A DNA stretch of 64,000 nt, from positions 80,102-144,101 of the forward strand of contig CAKOGP040002092.1 of assembly GCA_933822405.4 (NCBI GenBank), given 5' to 3'. A model generated the notes under the pieces. It made no database searches. It worked only from the letters and a program-made list of their open reading frames with translations, and had not been told where the DNA came from. Below are positions 20,412-29,430 of the stretch, piece by piece. The position numbers and the translations under genes were made by a program. Position 1 is the stretch's first letter. Every line of letters begins with the position of its first letter. Source of the DNA: Cylindrotheca closterium. Taxonomy: Eukaryota > Bacillariophyta > Bacillariophyceae > Bacillariales > Bacillariaceae.

Positions 20412-22565
20412 ATGCAGAGAATATCTACATCTCTCTTGAGAAATAAAAGAGCCTTCAGCCTGATACTTTTCATTCTACAACTGACGTTTACGTTTACCTC
20501 AGTGGTTGCGTTCCTGAGAAATCATCATAGTCATCCCTTCCGGCAACATTCAATCATGCCAAAGCCATCTTCGCCCTTCTCTGTTTCACCCCGCCGTCAT
20601 TTAATTCCTTCTTTTGTATGGACAACAGTTCTGAAACCACCTAGGAAAGAGAAGAATGCATCAGCGAATCCACGAGACAACACGGAAGATGACACAAAGT
20701 TGACGACTCTTCAGAATGACCAAAATTCTCTTCATTCCAACAATTCGTCTTCCGGATACAATGATGATGATGAAAAAGATATTTCTGATAATATCGAAGA
20801 CATGGAGGAATTATTGGAAATGAACTTTACCCTCGAAGATTCACAATACCATGATCTCTGGAATGCCACTACTGCTTCCGTGGCAGAGGTTGAAAAAGAT
20901 ATCAATACATCGTCACCCTTGGCATCATCATCACCCTTGGCATCATCATCACCATTCAAAGGAATCGACTTCAGCGTATACAGCAACAATTTCCCGGCGT
21001 TTTCCTTTGATTCCTGGAAGAATTATTCCTCTACATACTCATCGTCGAAATCCGGTTTTACAAAGGGATTCTACAATCCGTACGGCCACAATTATTCGGA
21101 TTCATCATCGTCATCACGGTCCAGCAACCATTACAAATCCAAAGGTTCCTCGAAGAGTGAAAATTTGACACTACCTCCTCTGCTGGAAGGCAAAGTACAA
21201 CCCAACGACACTCTTACTCTATCCGATCTTCAGGAAATACTACAGTACAACGGATACGTCCGAAAAGATGATCTTGGTGGCGGTGGTGGTATCTTCGGAG
21301 GAGGTGGACTGGCGTTTCGTGACAAGAGGAAAGTACCATCATCTTTTGAAGACGACGACAATTATGATTCCTTGGTAGTATCGTCGGACCCGAAACGACG
21401 ACGAACAGAGAAGGGCGTTGCCTTTCCGCAACCAAGCATTCTAAGTTACAGGGCACTTCGTCGAGCTACCACTTTAGTTTCTGCCACTTATGGTATCCTT
21501 ATTGCAACTACCATATTCCCGAATCTATGGCTCCTGGGTTTGGCCTTGGGAAGTTTCTATGGGTATGGAATCTCCAACTTTTCGGGAGACGAAGATGCTT
21601 CTCCACCCAAAGGCGTCGTGCCTAATTTCTGTCTCGAAAGTGGTCGCAAACTTGCCAAAGGTACTTTAGATTTGTACGACAAGTGGCAAGGAGTTTGGTT
21701 CCTCTACAAAACTGGTCAACTGAGTTACGAATACTACAAGCAGTACGAAGCTTTGGATAAGAGGTTTGCCATTCAAGACAAAATGGATGCTTGGAATGCT
21801 AGATTTCAAGAAGGAAAGATCAAGTTTGACAATTGGGAGAAGCAAAATGAAGTTGGGCGTACCATGCTGGCAGGACTTCGTACGGTGTGGTTGGTCGACG
21901 AACAAGCGAAACGACGACGAGCCAATAAGCAAAAGACATCCAGATACAGGGCCGTCCAGTATTTCTACAATCTTCAATTTTACATTGGCCGAGGTTGGAA
22001 ACGACTTGTCACCATGATTCTAAACTCCAATTCCAAGTTTTGGGGTGAGTTTGTGAGCGGAATTCGACAAGATATGAAGTTTAGCGGCATGGATGCTTTG
22101 GGAACCCGAATTGGAGCCGTTGTTGCTTCGTTGTTGGTCATATATGCTACAGGAGCATTGTTTGCCATTTCCCCATTAGTTCTGGGCGTTTTGGCGATAC
22201 TTCTTGGAGTTGTTTGGCCATCTTGGGTTGCAGAACTTGCAGAACGAATGCAAGATATATTCGATGAAACGAGAGCCCGAGGGCGAGGGGATGATGAATA
22301 CGTACCATCCAGGGCAAGTTCCATGAACATGGCAAGAGTACTGGGAAGGTATGATAAGAAAAAGTATCATTACTACAAGCGTCCTGATGGTAGTAAACGG
22401 TATTATCGCACAGGGCAATCGTATTTTCGATTTGGAACCAGTGAGAACAACGATTTGCGACAGGCAATGCCGTGGAATACAAACCCGCCAACGAAGAAGA
22501 AAGACCCACCGACGAATACATGGGGAATATTTGGATCCTTTGCCAAGGGTGGTGGCGGTAGCTGA
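20412..22565 (+). CDS. Plastid-type membrane protein of unknown function (717 aa)
   Basis: The N-terminal signal peptide (LILFILQLTFTFTSVVA) is followed by FLRNHH, an A-F plastid import motif. About 250 residues of low-complexity Ser/Asp/Asn sequence follow, with Gly-rich runs. Hydrophobic segments lie near residues 350-385 (TTLVSATYGILIATTIFPNL and onward) and 566-607 (ASLLVIYATGALFAISPLVL and onward), suggesting two hairpins. Between them is a basic/aromatic amphipathic stretch. The C-terminus is Lys/Tyr-rich (KKYHYYKRPDGSKRYYRTGQ). No catalytic motif is recognised. The 3' end is duplicated in degraded form at 25127-25345. Directly after its stop lies a remnant of the LRR gene tail (22573-22652). 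Confidence 0.72.
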   Translation: MQRISTSLLRNKRAFSLILFILQLTFTFTSVVAFLRNHHSHPFRQHSIMPKPSSPFSVSPRRHLIPSFVWTTVLKPPRKEKNASANPRDNTEDDTKLTTLQNDQNSLHSNNSSSGYNDDDEKDISDNIEDMEELLEMNFTLEDSQYHDLWNATTASVAEVEKDINTSSPLASSSPLASSSPFKGIDFSVYSNNFPAFSFDSWKNYSSTYSSSKSGFTKGFYNPYGHNYSDSSSSSRSSNHYKSKGSSKSENLTLPPLLEGKVQPNDTLTLSDLQEILQYNGYVRKDDLGGGGGIFGGGGLAFRDKRKVPSSFEDDDNYDSLVVSSDPKRRRTEKGVAFPQPSILSYRALRRATTLVSATYGILIATTIFPNLWLLGLALGSFYGYGISNFSGDEDASPPKGVVPNFCLESGRKLAKGTLDLYDKWQGVWFLYKTGQLSYEYYKQYEALDKRFAIQDKMDAWNARFQEGKIKFDNWEKQNEVGRTMLAGLRTVWLVDEQAKRRRANKQKTSRYRAVQYFYNLQFYIGRGWKRLVTMILNSNSKFWGEFVSGIRQDMKFSGMDALGTRIGAVVASLLVIYATGALFAISPLVLGVLAILLGVVWPSWVAELAERMQDIFDETRARGRGDDEYVPSRASSMNMARVLGRYDKKKYHYYKRPDGSKRYYRTGQSYFRFGTSENNDLRQAMPWNTNPPTKKKDPPTNTWGIFGSFAKGGGGS

Positions 22566-22652
22566 TCACCGGCTAGTGGCATTCCGTACAACAGTCTGGG
22601 ACAATAAGGCAATATTCGATTTCCGTCAAGTTGGGCTTTAGGAAGCAGTCTA
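22255..22652. repeat. Direct-repeat copy A: 3' end of the 717-aa gene plus LRR tail remnant
   Basis: Aligns with 25129-25437 in the same orientation. It contains the last roughly 100 codons of the plus-strand gene ending at 22565 and, 7 bp beyond, a minus-strand LRR C-terminal remnant. Similarity begins near GATATAT-TCGATGAAACGAGAG and ends at GAAGCAGTCTA. Confidence 0.85.
22573..22652 (-). pseudogene. Orphan C-terminal tail of the LRR receptor-like gene
   Basis: Read on the minus strand this gives DCFLKPNLTEIEYCLIVPDC followed by CTECH and a TAG stop. The real LRR gene ends in the closely related DCFPKPDTNLTEIECLVPDC then CTECH (25358-25437). No LRR repeat lies upstream of the fragment, so it is a 5'-truncated piece left beside the 717-aa gene. 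The frame of the fragment is still open. Confidence 0.8.
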
Positions 22653-22945
22653 GGTCCTACCGGTAAAATAATGAGCGAGTACCATGCAACTTCTCGTGGC
22701 GATGGATTGATTTAATCGACCGCAGTGGCCATTTCGGCTGGTTCACGCGTGTTATGTGACGCCGAAAATCCGAAGAGAGTCATTATTATTATTGTCCTTG
22801 CGTATGTATAGTCTTCTTTTATTTTTATGGACATCGTGTTCATGACCACCATCAAATCAACTGAGAAATCGTCGTCATCGTACCGGTACCCATCACCGTC
22901 GCAACGAGAGAAACGAGGAAGATTACATTATTCGCAAGGCATAAC
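22653..22945. promoter_or_regulatory. 5' region of the glycoprotein gene with two TACCGGTA sites
   Basis: Just downstream of repeat copy A. TACCGGTA occurs at 22658-22665 and 22881-22888. The segment should hold the promoter of the gene that starts at 22946. No TATA box stands out. Confidence 0.35.
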
Positions 22946-25129
22946 ATGATCCAACAGAAACAAGAGATAAATTTCGGCAATAGAAAGAATCTGCGGATCT
23001 GGGGTTTTATCTTCATACTTTCGGTTTCTTTCTTCGTGCACGAACAAGGCGACAACGGTTTGTTGAAATACTATGCATATGCAACTAGTCCAAGTCAGGA
23101 CGCTGTCCCCAAGGAGCGTCTGAAAAACGGAAAAGTGGAAGCAAAGAATAGCCCAAGCAACGACACCGTATCCACAGAAACGCTGAATCCGTCACCTGAA
23201 ACATTGGGCAATGAAAACGGTGTATTATTGGTAGAAGATAATATCCCAAGCAACGACACAATATCCAAAGAAACGCTAAATCCATCACCTGAACCGTCAT
23301 CATCGGAACTAGTCAACAGTACATTGGAAGAAGACAATGTCCCAAGCAACGACACAGTATCCAACGAAACGCTAAATCCATCACCTGAACCGTCATCATC
23401 GGAACTAGTCAACAGTACATTGGAAGAAGATAACATCCCGAGCAACGACACGGTATCCAAACAAACGCTAAGTCCATCACCTGAACTGTCATCATCACTA
23501 GTGAACAGTACATTGGAAGAAGATAATCTCCCAAGCAACGATACTGCAGTAACCAAAGAAACGCTAAGTCCATCACCTGAAGCGTCATCATCACTAGTGA
23601 ACAGTACACTGGAAGAAGATAATCTCCCAAGCAACGATACTGCCGTATCCAAAGAAACGCTACATCCATCACATGAAACATTGGGCAATAGTACCGGCAT
23701 ATTGGAAGAAGATAATCTCCCGAGCAACGACACCATCTCCGAAAAACCGTCAATTCTGTCATCATTAGACCACCTTGTCAACAGTACAACAAATACGAGC
23801 ATGTTTTTGCCTTCCATTCCGACAAATCCAAATTCGACCGTTGACACCGACATTGTTAGAATATGGCACGATCCCTATAGTGGATCCGTTTGCATTCATT
23901 TGAAGGAAGATGCGAGGTGTCCACATCCTGCCTTGCTTGGTAGACTATCAGGACCAGCGCTGGCAATCTTGGATTGGAAAGAACTGGAAATAGATGGAGC
24001 TGTTGCAGGGACTATGTTATGTGGTAGCTACAGCAATAAGTGGCTTGACGCTGGAGAGTACTTTCTGGAGATCATAGTTTTGTATTGTGAAGACTTTGGA
24101 GTTGGAACTATTGGAAGAATCCATGACAACAACATTACGGCATGGTTCAATACGACATTGAGGTGCAATGTGGAAGACCCGATGAACAATCGAATCACAT
24201 CGAAAACCAATAGTACGATATTGATAACATCCCCCACTTCAGGGACTGGGAATTATCGTATCGGACGTTGGGTGCGGCGGAAAGGTTTGCCGCTCCGACC
24301 TTTATTCACACGATCTCAGCCAAAACCATGCTTTGGGAAGAGACTGTCAGCGGAATTGCAAGAGCAGTGCAGTGCATTTACCGGTCGAGATATACCTAGC
24401 AAAGGACTTTGGCGAGATTATCAAGGCGAGGACATTCGTGGGCTACCCGAGTATGAGTTTCAGTGGGGCCTCAATATTACTACTACTGGGGACGGAGCAG
24501 AACTTATTGATAGGCTCCGACAACGAATGCACGAGAATTCGACATTCCCCAAGATGTGCGCAGTTGGAGACTCTCACAGCAAACGGATGGTCAGAGATAC
24601 ACTCCCTGTGGCTAACCTGACTGGTATGTTTAGATACATCGGATCCAATTGGCCTCAGCCAGGACAAATCGAAGCTAAACTGAGTGGTAGTGGCTGTGAG
24701 AAATTGTTCGTCCAGATAGGACAGTGGCCTGCAAGCATTCACACCGGGGGTAATCCATTCAAATTTGGCAAATATCACGACCAGGTGAAGGAGCATGTGC
24801 AAAACATTTTGAAAACGATTGAAAATAATACCGATGGGATGATATATCTGCCTACCCTTGACCACAGTCCTCTCAACGGGCGAATTACCAGATGTACGGA
24901 TTGGAGAACTCCACCAACGATGGATGGATACTCCTTTGTCAATCAGCTGATTGAGCATGAGCTGAAAAACACCTCCAAGGTGAAATATATCGATACCAGT
25001 TTCATAATCTATACTCACTGGGATGGCCCCCAAGATTGGCAGCATCTGGCGGAAGATGTAAGATACGAGAAGACACTCTTCATGGCAGCTCTACTTTTGG
25101 GAGAATTGGATGGGCTGGACCTTGACTGA
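22946..25129 (+). CDS. Type II membrane glycoprotein with SGNH/PC-esterase-like domain (727 aa)
   Basis: A signal anchor at residues about 13-30 (IWGFIFILSVSFFV) precedes a stalk of seven imperfect ~32-residue repeats built around PSNDT, ETLNPSPE and NSTLEEDN, spaced about 96 nt. The stalk has very many N-x-[ST] sites, so it is probably heavily glycosylated and extended. The C-terminal half resembles the PC-esterase/NXPE/TBL group: CAVGDSHSKRMVRD holds a GDS nucleophile block and THWDGPQDWQHL holds the late D-x-x-H. Plant relatives are Golgi O-acetyltransferases for wall polysaccharides; a similar sugar-acyl role here is inference. Single exon. The stop TGA lies exactly where the duplicated flank (repeat copy B) begins, so the C-terminus may be a junction product. 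Confidence 0.75.
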   Translation: MIQQKQEINFGNRKNLRIWGFIFILSVSFFVHEQGDNGLLKYYAYATSPSQDAVPKERLKNGKVEAKNSPSNDTVSTETLNPSPETLGNENGVLLVEDNIPSNDTISKETLNPSPEPSSSELVNSTLEEDNVPSNDTVSNETLNPSPEPSSSELVNSTLEEDNIPSNDTVSKQTLSPSPELSSSLVNSTLEEDNLPSNDTAVTKETLSPSPEASSSLVNSTLEEDNLPSNDTAVSKETLHPSHETLGNSTGILEEDNLPSNDTISEKPSILSSLDHLVNSTTNTSMFLPSIPTNPNSTVDTDIVRIWHDPYSGSVCIHLKEDARCPHPALLGRLSGPALAILDWKELEIDGAVAGTMLCGSYSNKWLDAGEYFLEIIVLYCEDFGVGTIGRIHDNNITAWFNTTLRCNVEDPMNNRITSKTNSTILITSPTSGTGNYRIGRWVRRKGLPLRPLFTRSQPKPCFGKRLSAELQEQCSAFTGRDIPSKGLWRDYQGEDIRGLPEYEFQWGLNITTTGDGAELIDRLRQRMHENSTFPKMCAVGDSHSKRMVRDTLPVANLTGMFRYIGSNWPQPGQIEAKLSGSGCEKLFVQIGQWPASIHTGGNPFKFGKYHDQVKEHVQNILKTIENNTDGMIYLPTLDHSPLNGRITRCTDWRTPPTMDGYSFVNQLIEHELKNTSKVKYIDTSFIIYTHWDGPQDWQHLAEDVRYEKTLFMAALLLGELDGLDLD

Positions 25130-25345
25130 TATACTCGATGAAACGAGAGGCCGAGCTGACGAGGACTATTATGAACTATAAATAGAAAAAGTATCATTGT
25201 TACATATGCGTCCTGATGGTAGTACTGTATACGATTTGCGACAGGCAATGCCAAAATCGCGAAAGAAGAAAGAATCGCCAACGAGTCCATGTGGAAGATT
25301 TGGATCCTTTGCCATTGGTAGCTGATCATCACTGATGCTCAATTG
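25127..25345 (+). pseudogene. Decayed copy of the 3' end of the 717-aa gene
   Basis: Matches 22255-22580 with internal deletions. Recognisable blocks are TCGATGAAACGAGAG, AGAAAAAGTATCATT, GCGTCCTGATGGTAGTA, ACGATTTGCGACAGGCAATG and TTTGGATCCTTTGCCA, ending in the same GGTAGCTGATCA around the stop. The frame is broken by the deletions and an early TAA/TAG. It lies between the glycoprotein stop codon and the LRR gene's stop codon. Confidence 0.85.
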
Positions 25346-25437
25346 GTCCACCACCGTTTAGTGACATTCCGTACAACAGTCTGGGACAAGGCATTCGATT
25401 TCCGTCAAGTTTGTATCTGGCTTTGGGAAGCAGTCTA
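25129..25437. repeat. Direct-repeat copy B: decayed 717-aa tail plus functional LRR tail
   Basis: Same orientation as 22255-22652. Here the 717-aa gene tail is degraded while the LRR tail is part of an intact gene, the mirror image of copy A. An extra ~25 bp separates the two stop codons relative to copy A. Confidence 0.85.
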
Positions 25438-27797
25438 CAATGAGGCGATTGAGCGATGAGTTTCTCATGGCACACACTTCAGTCGGTACCGTCCCAGTCA
25501 AGAGACTCTCCTGAAGTTCGACGTAGGCCAAACTAGTGATTTGTCCAAGCTCGGCAGGGATGGGGCCAGTTATGTCCGTGAACGAGAGGTACAGTCGCTC
25601 AAGACTGGACAACGAACCCATTTCGGTTGGAATGCTCCCGAAAAGTTCCCTATTCTTGGATAGTGAAAAGGTCTCCAGTAAAGCCAACCTTCCAATTTCG
25701 GAAGGTATGGTTCCATTGAGATTGCATTCATCTGTTGAATGATGAAAAAACGACGTAAATGGTGATCAGACACAGTACTCCAGTGCTATTTGTATGAGTA
25801 CCATAAAAATGGTCGAAAACACACAACTTACTGGCATTGAATTCCTCCAAATTGGTCAACAATCCAATCCCACTGGGTATGCTTCCAGATAACTTAAAAT
25901 TTTCCTCTGTATACCAATGCGAATCAATGCGAATCAATCAATCAATCATCCATACTATTGTTAGAAAGCAATGACAATGGCAATTATGGCACGTCAAGAC
26001 GGCACATGCAGTAGGGTAATAACTCACCAAATGAAACATCTCGCAGACTTGTCATGGTTTCAATGGCCGTAGGTATGACACCGGAAAGATCATTGTCATC
26101 TAGTGGTCATCATGTACATGCAAACATTCATATATATATATATGTGAGATTCATTCGTCAGGTACCCAAAACGCAAAACGTTTGGAGCTCTTTCACACAC
26201 ACGCACACACACACACATTGTGCCATCAGCATTCCTATTCTGTTTACTTACATAGTTCGAGCCAACCCAGACTTTGTAAATTTCCAAATTCCGTTGGTAG
26301 AGTGCCAGTCAAGAGATTGGATCCTGTAGAGTTATTGTGATGNNNNNNNNNNNNNNNNNNNNNNNNNNNNNNNNNNNNNNNNNNNNNNNNNNNNNNNNNN
26401 NNNNNNNNNNNNNNNNNNNNNNNNNNNNNNNNNNNNNNNNNNNNNNNNNNNNNNNNNNNNNNNNNNNNNNNNNNNNNNNNNNNNNNNNNNNNNNNNNNNN
26501 NNNNNNNNNNNNNNNNNNNNNNNNNNNNNNNNNNNNNNNNNNNNNNNNNNNNNNNNNNNNNNNNNNNNNNNNNNNNNNNNNNNNNNNNNNNNNNNNNNCA
26601 AGATCATGCAATAAAACACTCATGTATATAAAACGTACACAGACTCAGACTTGTGAGCGAAGACATGGAACCCAATATCGTGGGAAGAGTTCCGACCAGT
26701 TTGTTATTGCCTAAAGTGGAAACGTTGAGGGATCGAAGGGTTTCAAATGAATGAATGAATGAATCAGATGTTCGGGGAATATGACAATGACAACGTACAC
26801 CAATTGAGTGTCTGTAGATCTGGCAAAAAGGCAATCTCTGAAGGAAAGACTCCCTCCATACAATGGTTCACTAAAAATTGCAGTAATGATAGAGACAAGT
26901 GTCATGAGGGACATACATATTGCACCATCAATATATAGACATCACAGAACATAAACCTTAATACCGGTACGTACCGTGCAGTTCCGTGACTCGCGCGTTG
27001 TTCTCATCGCAAAAGACACCTTGATCGTCCATATAGTCACCACCGACCCATTCGCAGACGGAGGTATTTTTCAAAAATGCTAGACTCAAACTATTTCGGG
27101 GCAAATCTTCCCATTCGTACTTCCAATTTGGCCCATTTGTGGCAAAATACATGGCCGCCAGGAGAAAGCGTTCCAATAAAATGTGGGGCATGGTCCGACC
27201 AATTGGGTAATATTGTTGATCTTCTAGCAGCATCCATTTCAAGGCCTTTTGCATATACGAGTCCCGTGGCAAGGTCTCCAAATAGCTAGGTTCGAGTTTC
27301 AGAGCCAAGAGTAAATCGGCAAGGAATTCATCAGAATTTGTTGGCTGGATGGGACCGTCGTCGTCATGAGAACCCCCAGGGAATGGTGTGCGTTCTTCAT
27401 CGGGATGGATGGTATTGTTATTAGGCAGGTGATTCATGGTAGGGTTGACAGTAGGCCTCAAATTGGGAGTCGTGGGACTGCTGGTCGGCGGTGCGGATGT
27501 CATTCCTTGCTGTTGTTGCTGTTGCAACAAGGCCAACCGTTCGGCTTCGGACAAGGATGATTGGTCATCTTCTTTAGGCAATGTGACGACCAAAATGACA
27601 ACGGCAACAATCAGAACCGTGTTAAAAATGGCCATGAAGAGCCAGAATCGTTGACGGCGCCGTTTGTCGTGACTTTGTTTTTCCTCTTGTCGTTGTTGTT
27701 CCATCATGTTTTGTTGATATTGTTCTACAACGACCAATTGTGGTTGTACTTGTGGGCTTTGTGATGATGATGATGATGATGATGATTGTGATTCCAT
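25358..27797 (-). CDS. LRR receptor-like transmembrane protein, at least seven exons
   Basis: Minus-strand exons: 27797-26975, 26870-26799, 26710-26639, (assembly gap), 26323-26252, 26099-26028, 25906-25832 and 25731-25358. All introns are phase 1 and GT-AG. Internal exons are 72 nt, one 75 nt, each one plant-type LRR unit (LxxNxLxGxLPxxLGxLxxLxxLxL). Exon 1 encodes a Gln-rich cytosolic N-terminus, a membrane span (FWLFMAIFNTVLIVAVVILVV, about 52-73), a Pro/Thr-rich linker and a conserved pre-LRR domain with ATNGPNWKYEWEDL and CEWVGG. The last exon holds four LRRs and the Cys-rich end VPDCCTECH. No kinase domain. Likely a cell-surface or endomembrane recognition protein. Visible exons give about 519 aa; the gap probably hides another LRR exon. 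Confidence 0.88.
26343..26598. other. Assembly gap (256 N) inside the LRR gene
   Basis: Runs of N between LRR exons 26710-26639 and 26323-26252. The interval between those exons is 315 bp, against 88-152 bp for the gene's other introns, so one 72-nt exon with two introns would fit. Confidence 0.9.
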
Positions 27798-28503
27798 GGT
27801 TAATACAGTAGCGTTTCAGTTGAATCATTAACATTAGCAGTTGCATGCACTCATTTGAATCGCTTCAACGAACATAAAATAAGTGGGAGTCAGTCATGGT
27901 AATGAGATACGAACCCCTGTCACAACCTCGGCTGGTGTATGTGGATGTCGTGAATGACATGCTGCATGTCTCGAAACAATGCCGTTGATTAGTGGGACTC
28001 ACTCTCCAAGTCCCGAATTGGTCGACTCGTATGAACCTCACGCTAAGCCTATCACTAATCACTATTATTCATACCGGTATTGTAGTCCCAGCACCAGATT
28101 TTTGTCGAAAAGGAAGGAATCAATCATCACCAGTTTGCATTGTACATGATTGCCGGAAGGGAGCCAACCGGATGATGATTGCGATGCATTAGTACTAGTG
28201 ATAGGTAGTAGGTCTAGATAGATTCATTCATTATTGTTGCTGATTATTCTTGTTTATTCTTGTTCTTTGTGTTGTTCTTTGTGTTGTTCTTCGCACTACT
28301 ACTAGTACGGCTGGACTTCTTGATATGGATTTTGCTTCTTCACTCTCTACTAGTATGCACATGCCGATATTTGGTGAAGTCTTGTACAATCTCGCAGCAT
28401 TGACTGGTGGTTGCTTTTTCTCGCTTTCCGTTGCATGCCATGTTTGGCACGTTTTCCTCGCAACAGCCACCACCACCACCACCACCAGGTACTATGGTAC
28501 AAT
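27798..28503. other. Intergenic, no supported gene
   Basis: The 5' flank of the LRR gene. It contains TACCGGTA at 28072-28079 and a short direct repeat of TTCTTTGTGTTG near 28262-28288. A plus frame at 28250-28507 covers the repeat, has a CAC-repeat end and no homology to anything I know; it is not called. Confidence 0.45.
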
Positions 28504-28656
28504 TTAGAGAACAAAGAGAACTACCACACCCGCTGCTCCAACTACCACCAGTGTGATCAAACTTCCTACCAAAAAGCGACCTGTCTTTCTTCTCGATAAA
28601 CTGTTTGCATCTTGCTGGTAGCTTTCTCGGGCGATTGGCTCTGATTCATAGTCCAT
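28504..28656 (-). CDS. Tiny single-span membrane protein, paralogue 1 (50 aa)
   Basis: ATG at 28656, TAA at 28504-28506. The protein begins MDYESEPIARESYQQD, then KTGRFLVGSLITLVVVGAAG and a short hydrophobic end VVVLFVL. It is too small to trust alone, but it aligns with the second small protein at 29087-29260: E-[SP]-x-P-I-A-[RK]-E-S, N-S, K-[TP]-G-R-[FC]-L-V and T-L-x-V-V-G-A-x-x-G are shared. Paired conservation at protein level is the evidence for coding. Predicted tail-anchored topology: a short polar N-terminus and a C-terminal membrane span. Function unknown. Confidence 0.6.
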   Translation of the reverse strand: MDYESEPIARESYQQDANSLSRRKTGRFLVGSLITLVVVGAAGVVVLFVL

Positions 28657-29086
28657 GATGGTGCTGCTGCTGTGTTAGTTATATTGATGTTGCTGTAATT
28701 TTATATTGTGACATGAGCACAGCGACAATTATATTGACAATCAATTTTCGAGATGGAGTCAGTCAGTCGTGTCAAGACTAGTTTTGGGCGAACTTGCCTC
28801 CGAATCAAAATTCTGGGTACGGCTGCAAAATCGATGACTGGTGGAAGGAATCAATCAATCGTTGGAATCATGATGCGTCTTTCTAAAATGATGGGTATTT
28901 TAAAATAGTCCTAGTTTCATTCTCAGTCTGTTTCTTGCTTGATGATTATGCGTCTCGCCCGCTGCTCGCTCTGTCGTTCTCCTGCACCTTCTTGTTGTTG
29001 GAGGGGTCCCATATCGACTGGATACTTCCTCTTGCTTCTCTTTGCATCCCAATGCTTGTCATAGTGTTTCAGCACCACCAGTCCAG
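28657..29086. other. Spacer between the two tiny membrane-protein genes
   Basis: No open frame that I can support. It should contain the promoter of the 50-aa gene and the 3' flank of the 57-aa gene. Confidence 0.4.
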
Positions 29087-29260
29087 TTATTTAGAGTTCA
29101 GGGCCAGCAGTAGGACTACCAGACCAGCAACCGCTCCAACTACACCCAGTGTGACCAAAGTTCGTACCAAACAACGACCCGGTTTTGGTCCACTGTTGGA
29201 ATCTTTCTCGGCCTGGCTTTCCTTGGCGATTGGCTGTGATGATGATTCAATGTCCAGCAT
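29087..29260 (-). CDS. Tiny single-span membrane protein, paralogue 2 (57 aa)
   Basis: The start at 29260 (MLDIESSSQPIAKESQAEKD) is chosen because it aligns with the start of paralogue 1; an upstream in-frame ATG at 29293 would add 11 residues. The C-terminus is KPGRCLVRTLVTLGVVGAVA followed by GLVVLLLALNSK, a single membrane span close to the end, as in tail-anchored proteins. Polar N-terminus, no catalytic motif. It and the 50-aa gene lie in the same orientation about 430 bp apart, indicating a tandem duplication. Function unknown. Confidence 0.6.
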   Translation of the reverse strand: MLDIESSSQPIAKESQAEKDSNSGPKPGRCLVRTLVTLGVVGAVAGLVVLLLALNSK

Positions 29261-29430
29261 GATATATGATTCCAATAAAAATTTGTGGCTCATTCAAATT
29301 TTTACCAATTGAGTGAGTCATAGTCGTGTGCGTCGCAAGACATTTTATTGAAGTTTTTTCTCCGAAACACTGCACAAAAAGTTCCAACCATATTAATAAT
29401 GACTTGCTTTGAATAGCATTGACGGCGGCG

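Noticed and set aside
23150..23750. Regularly spaced repeats that could suggest a CRISPR-like array
   Set aside because: The repeats are in frame, imperfect, ~96 nt and encode a stalk in a eukaryotic gene; there are no short identical repeats with unique spacers.
23095..23853. 252-codon minus-strand frame with regular ~32-residue repeats
   Set aside because: It is the antisense of the repeated glycoprotein stalk; the regularity comes from the coding repeats on the plus strand.
26054..26329. Plus-strand frame with CACACA tract opposite the LRR exons
   Set aside because: It overlaps two 72-nt LRR exons on the minus strand, which have correct splice sites; the CA repeat is intronic.
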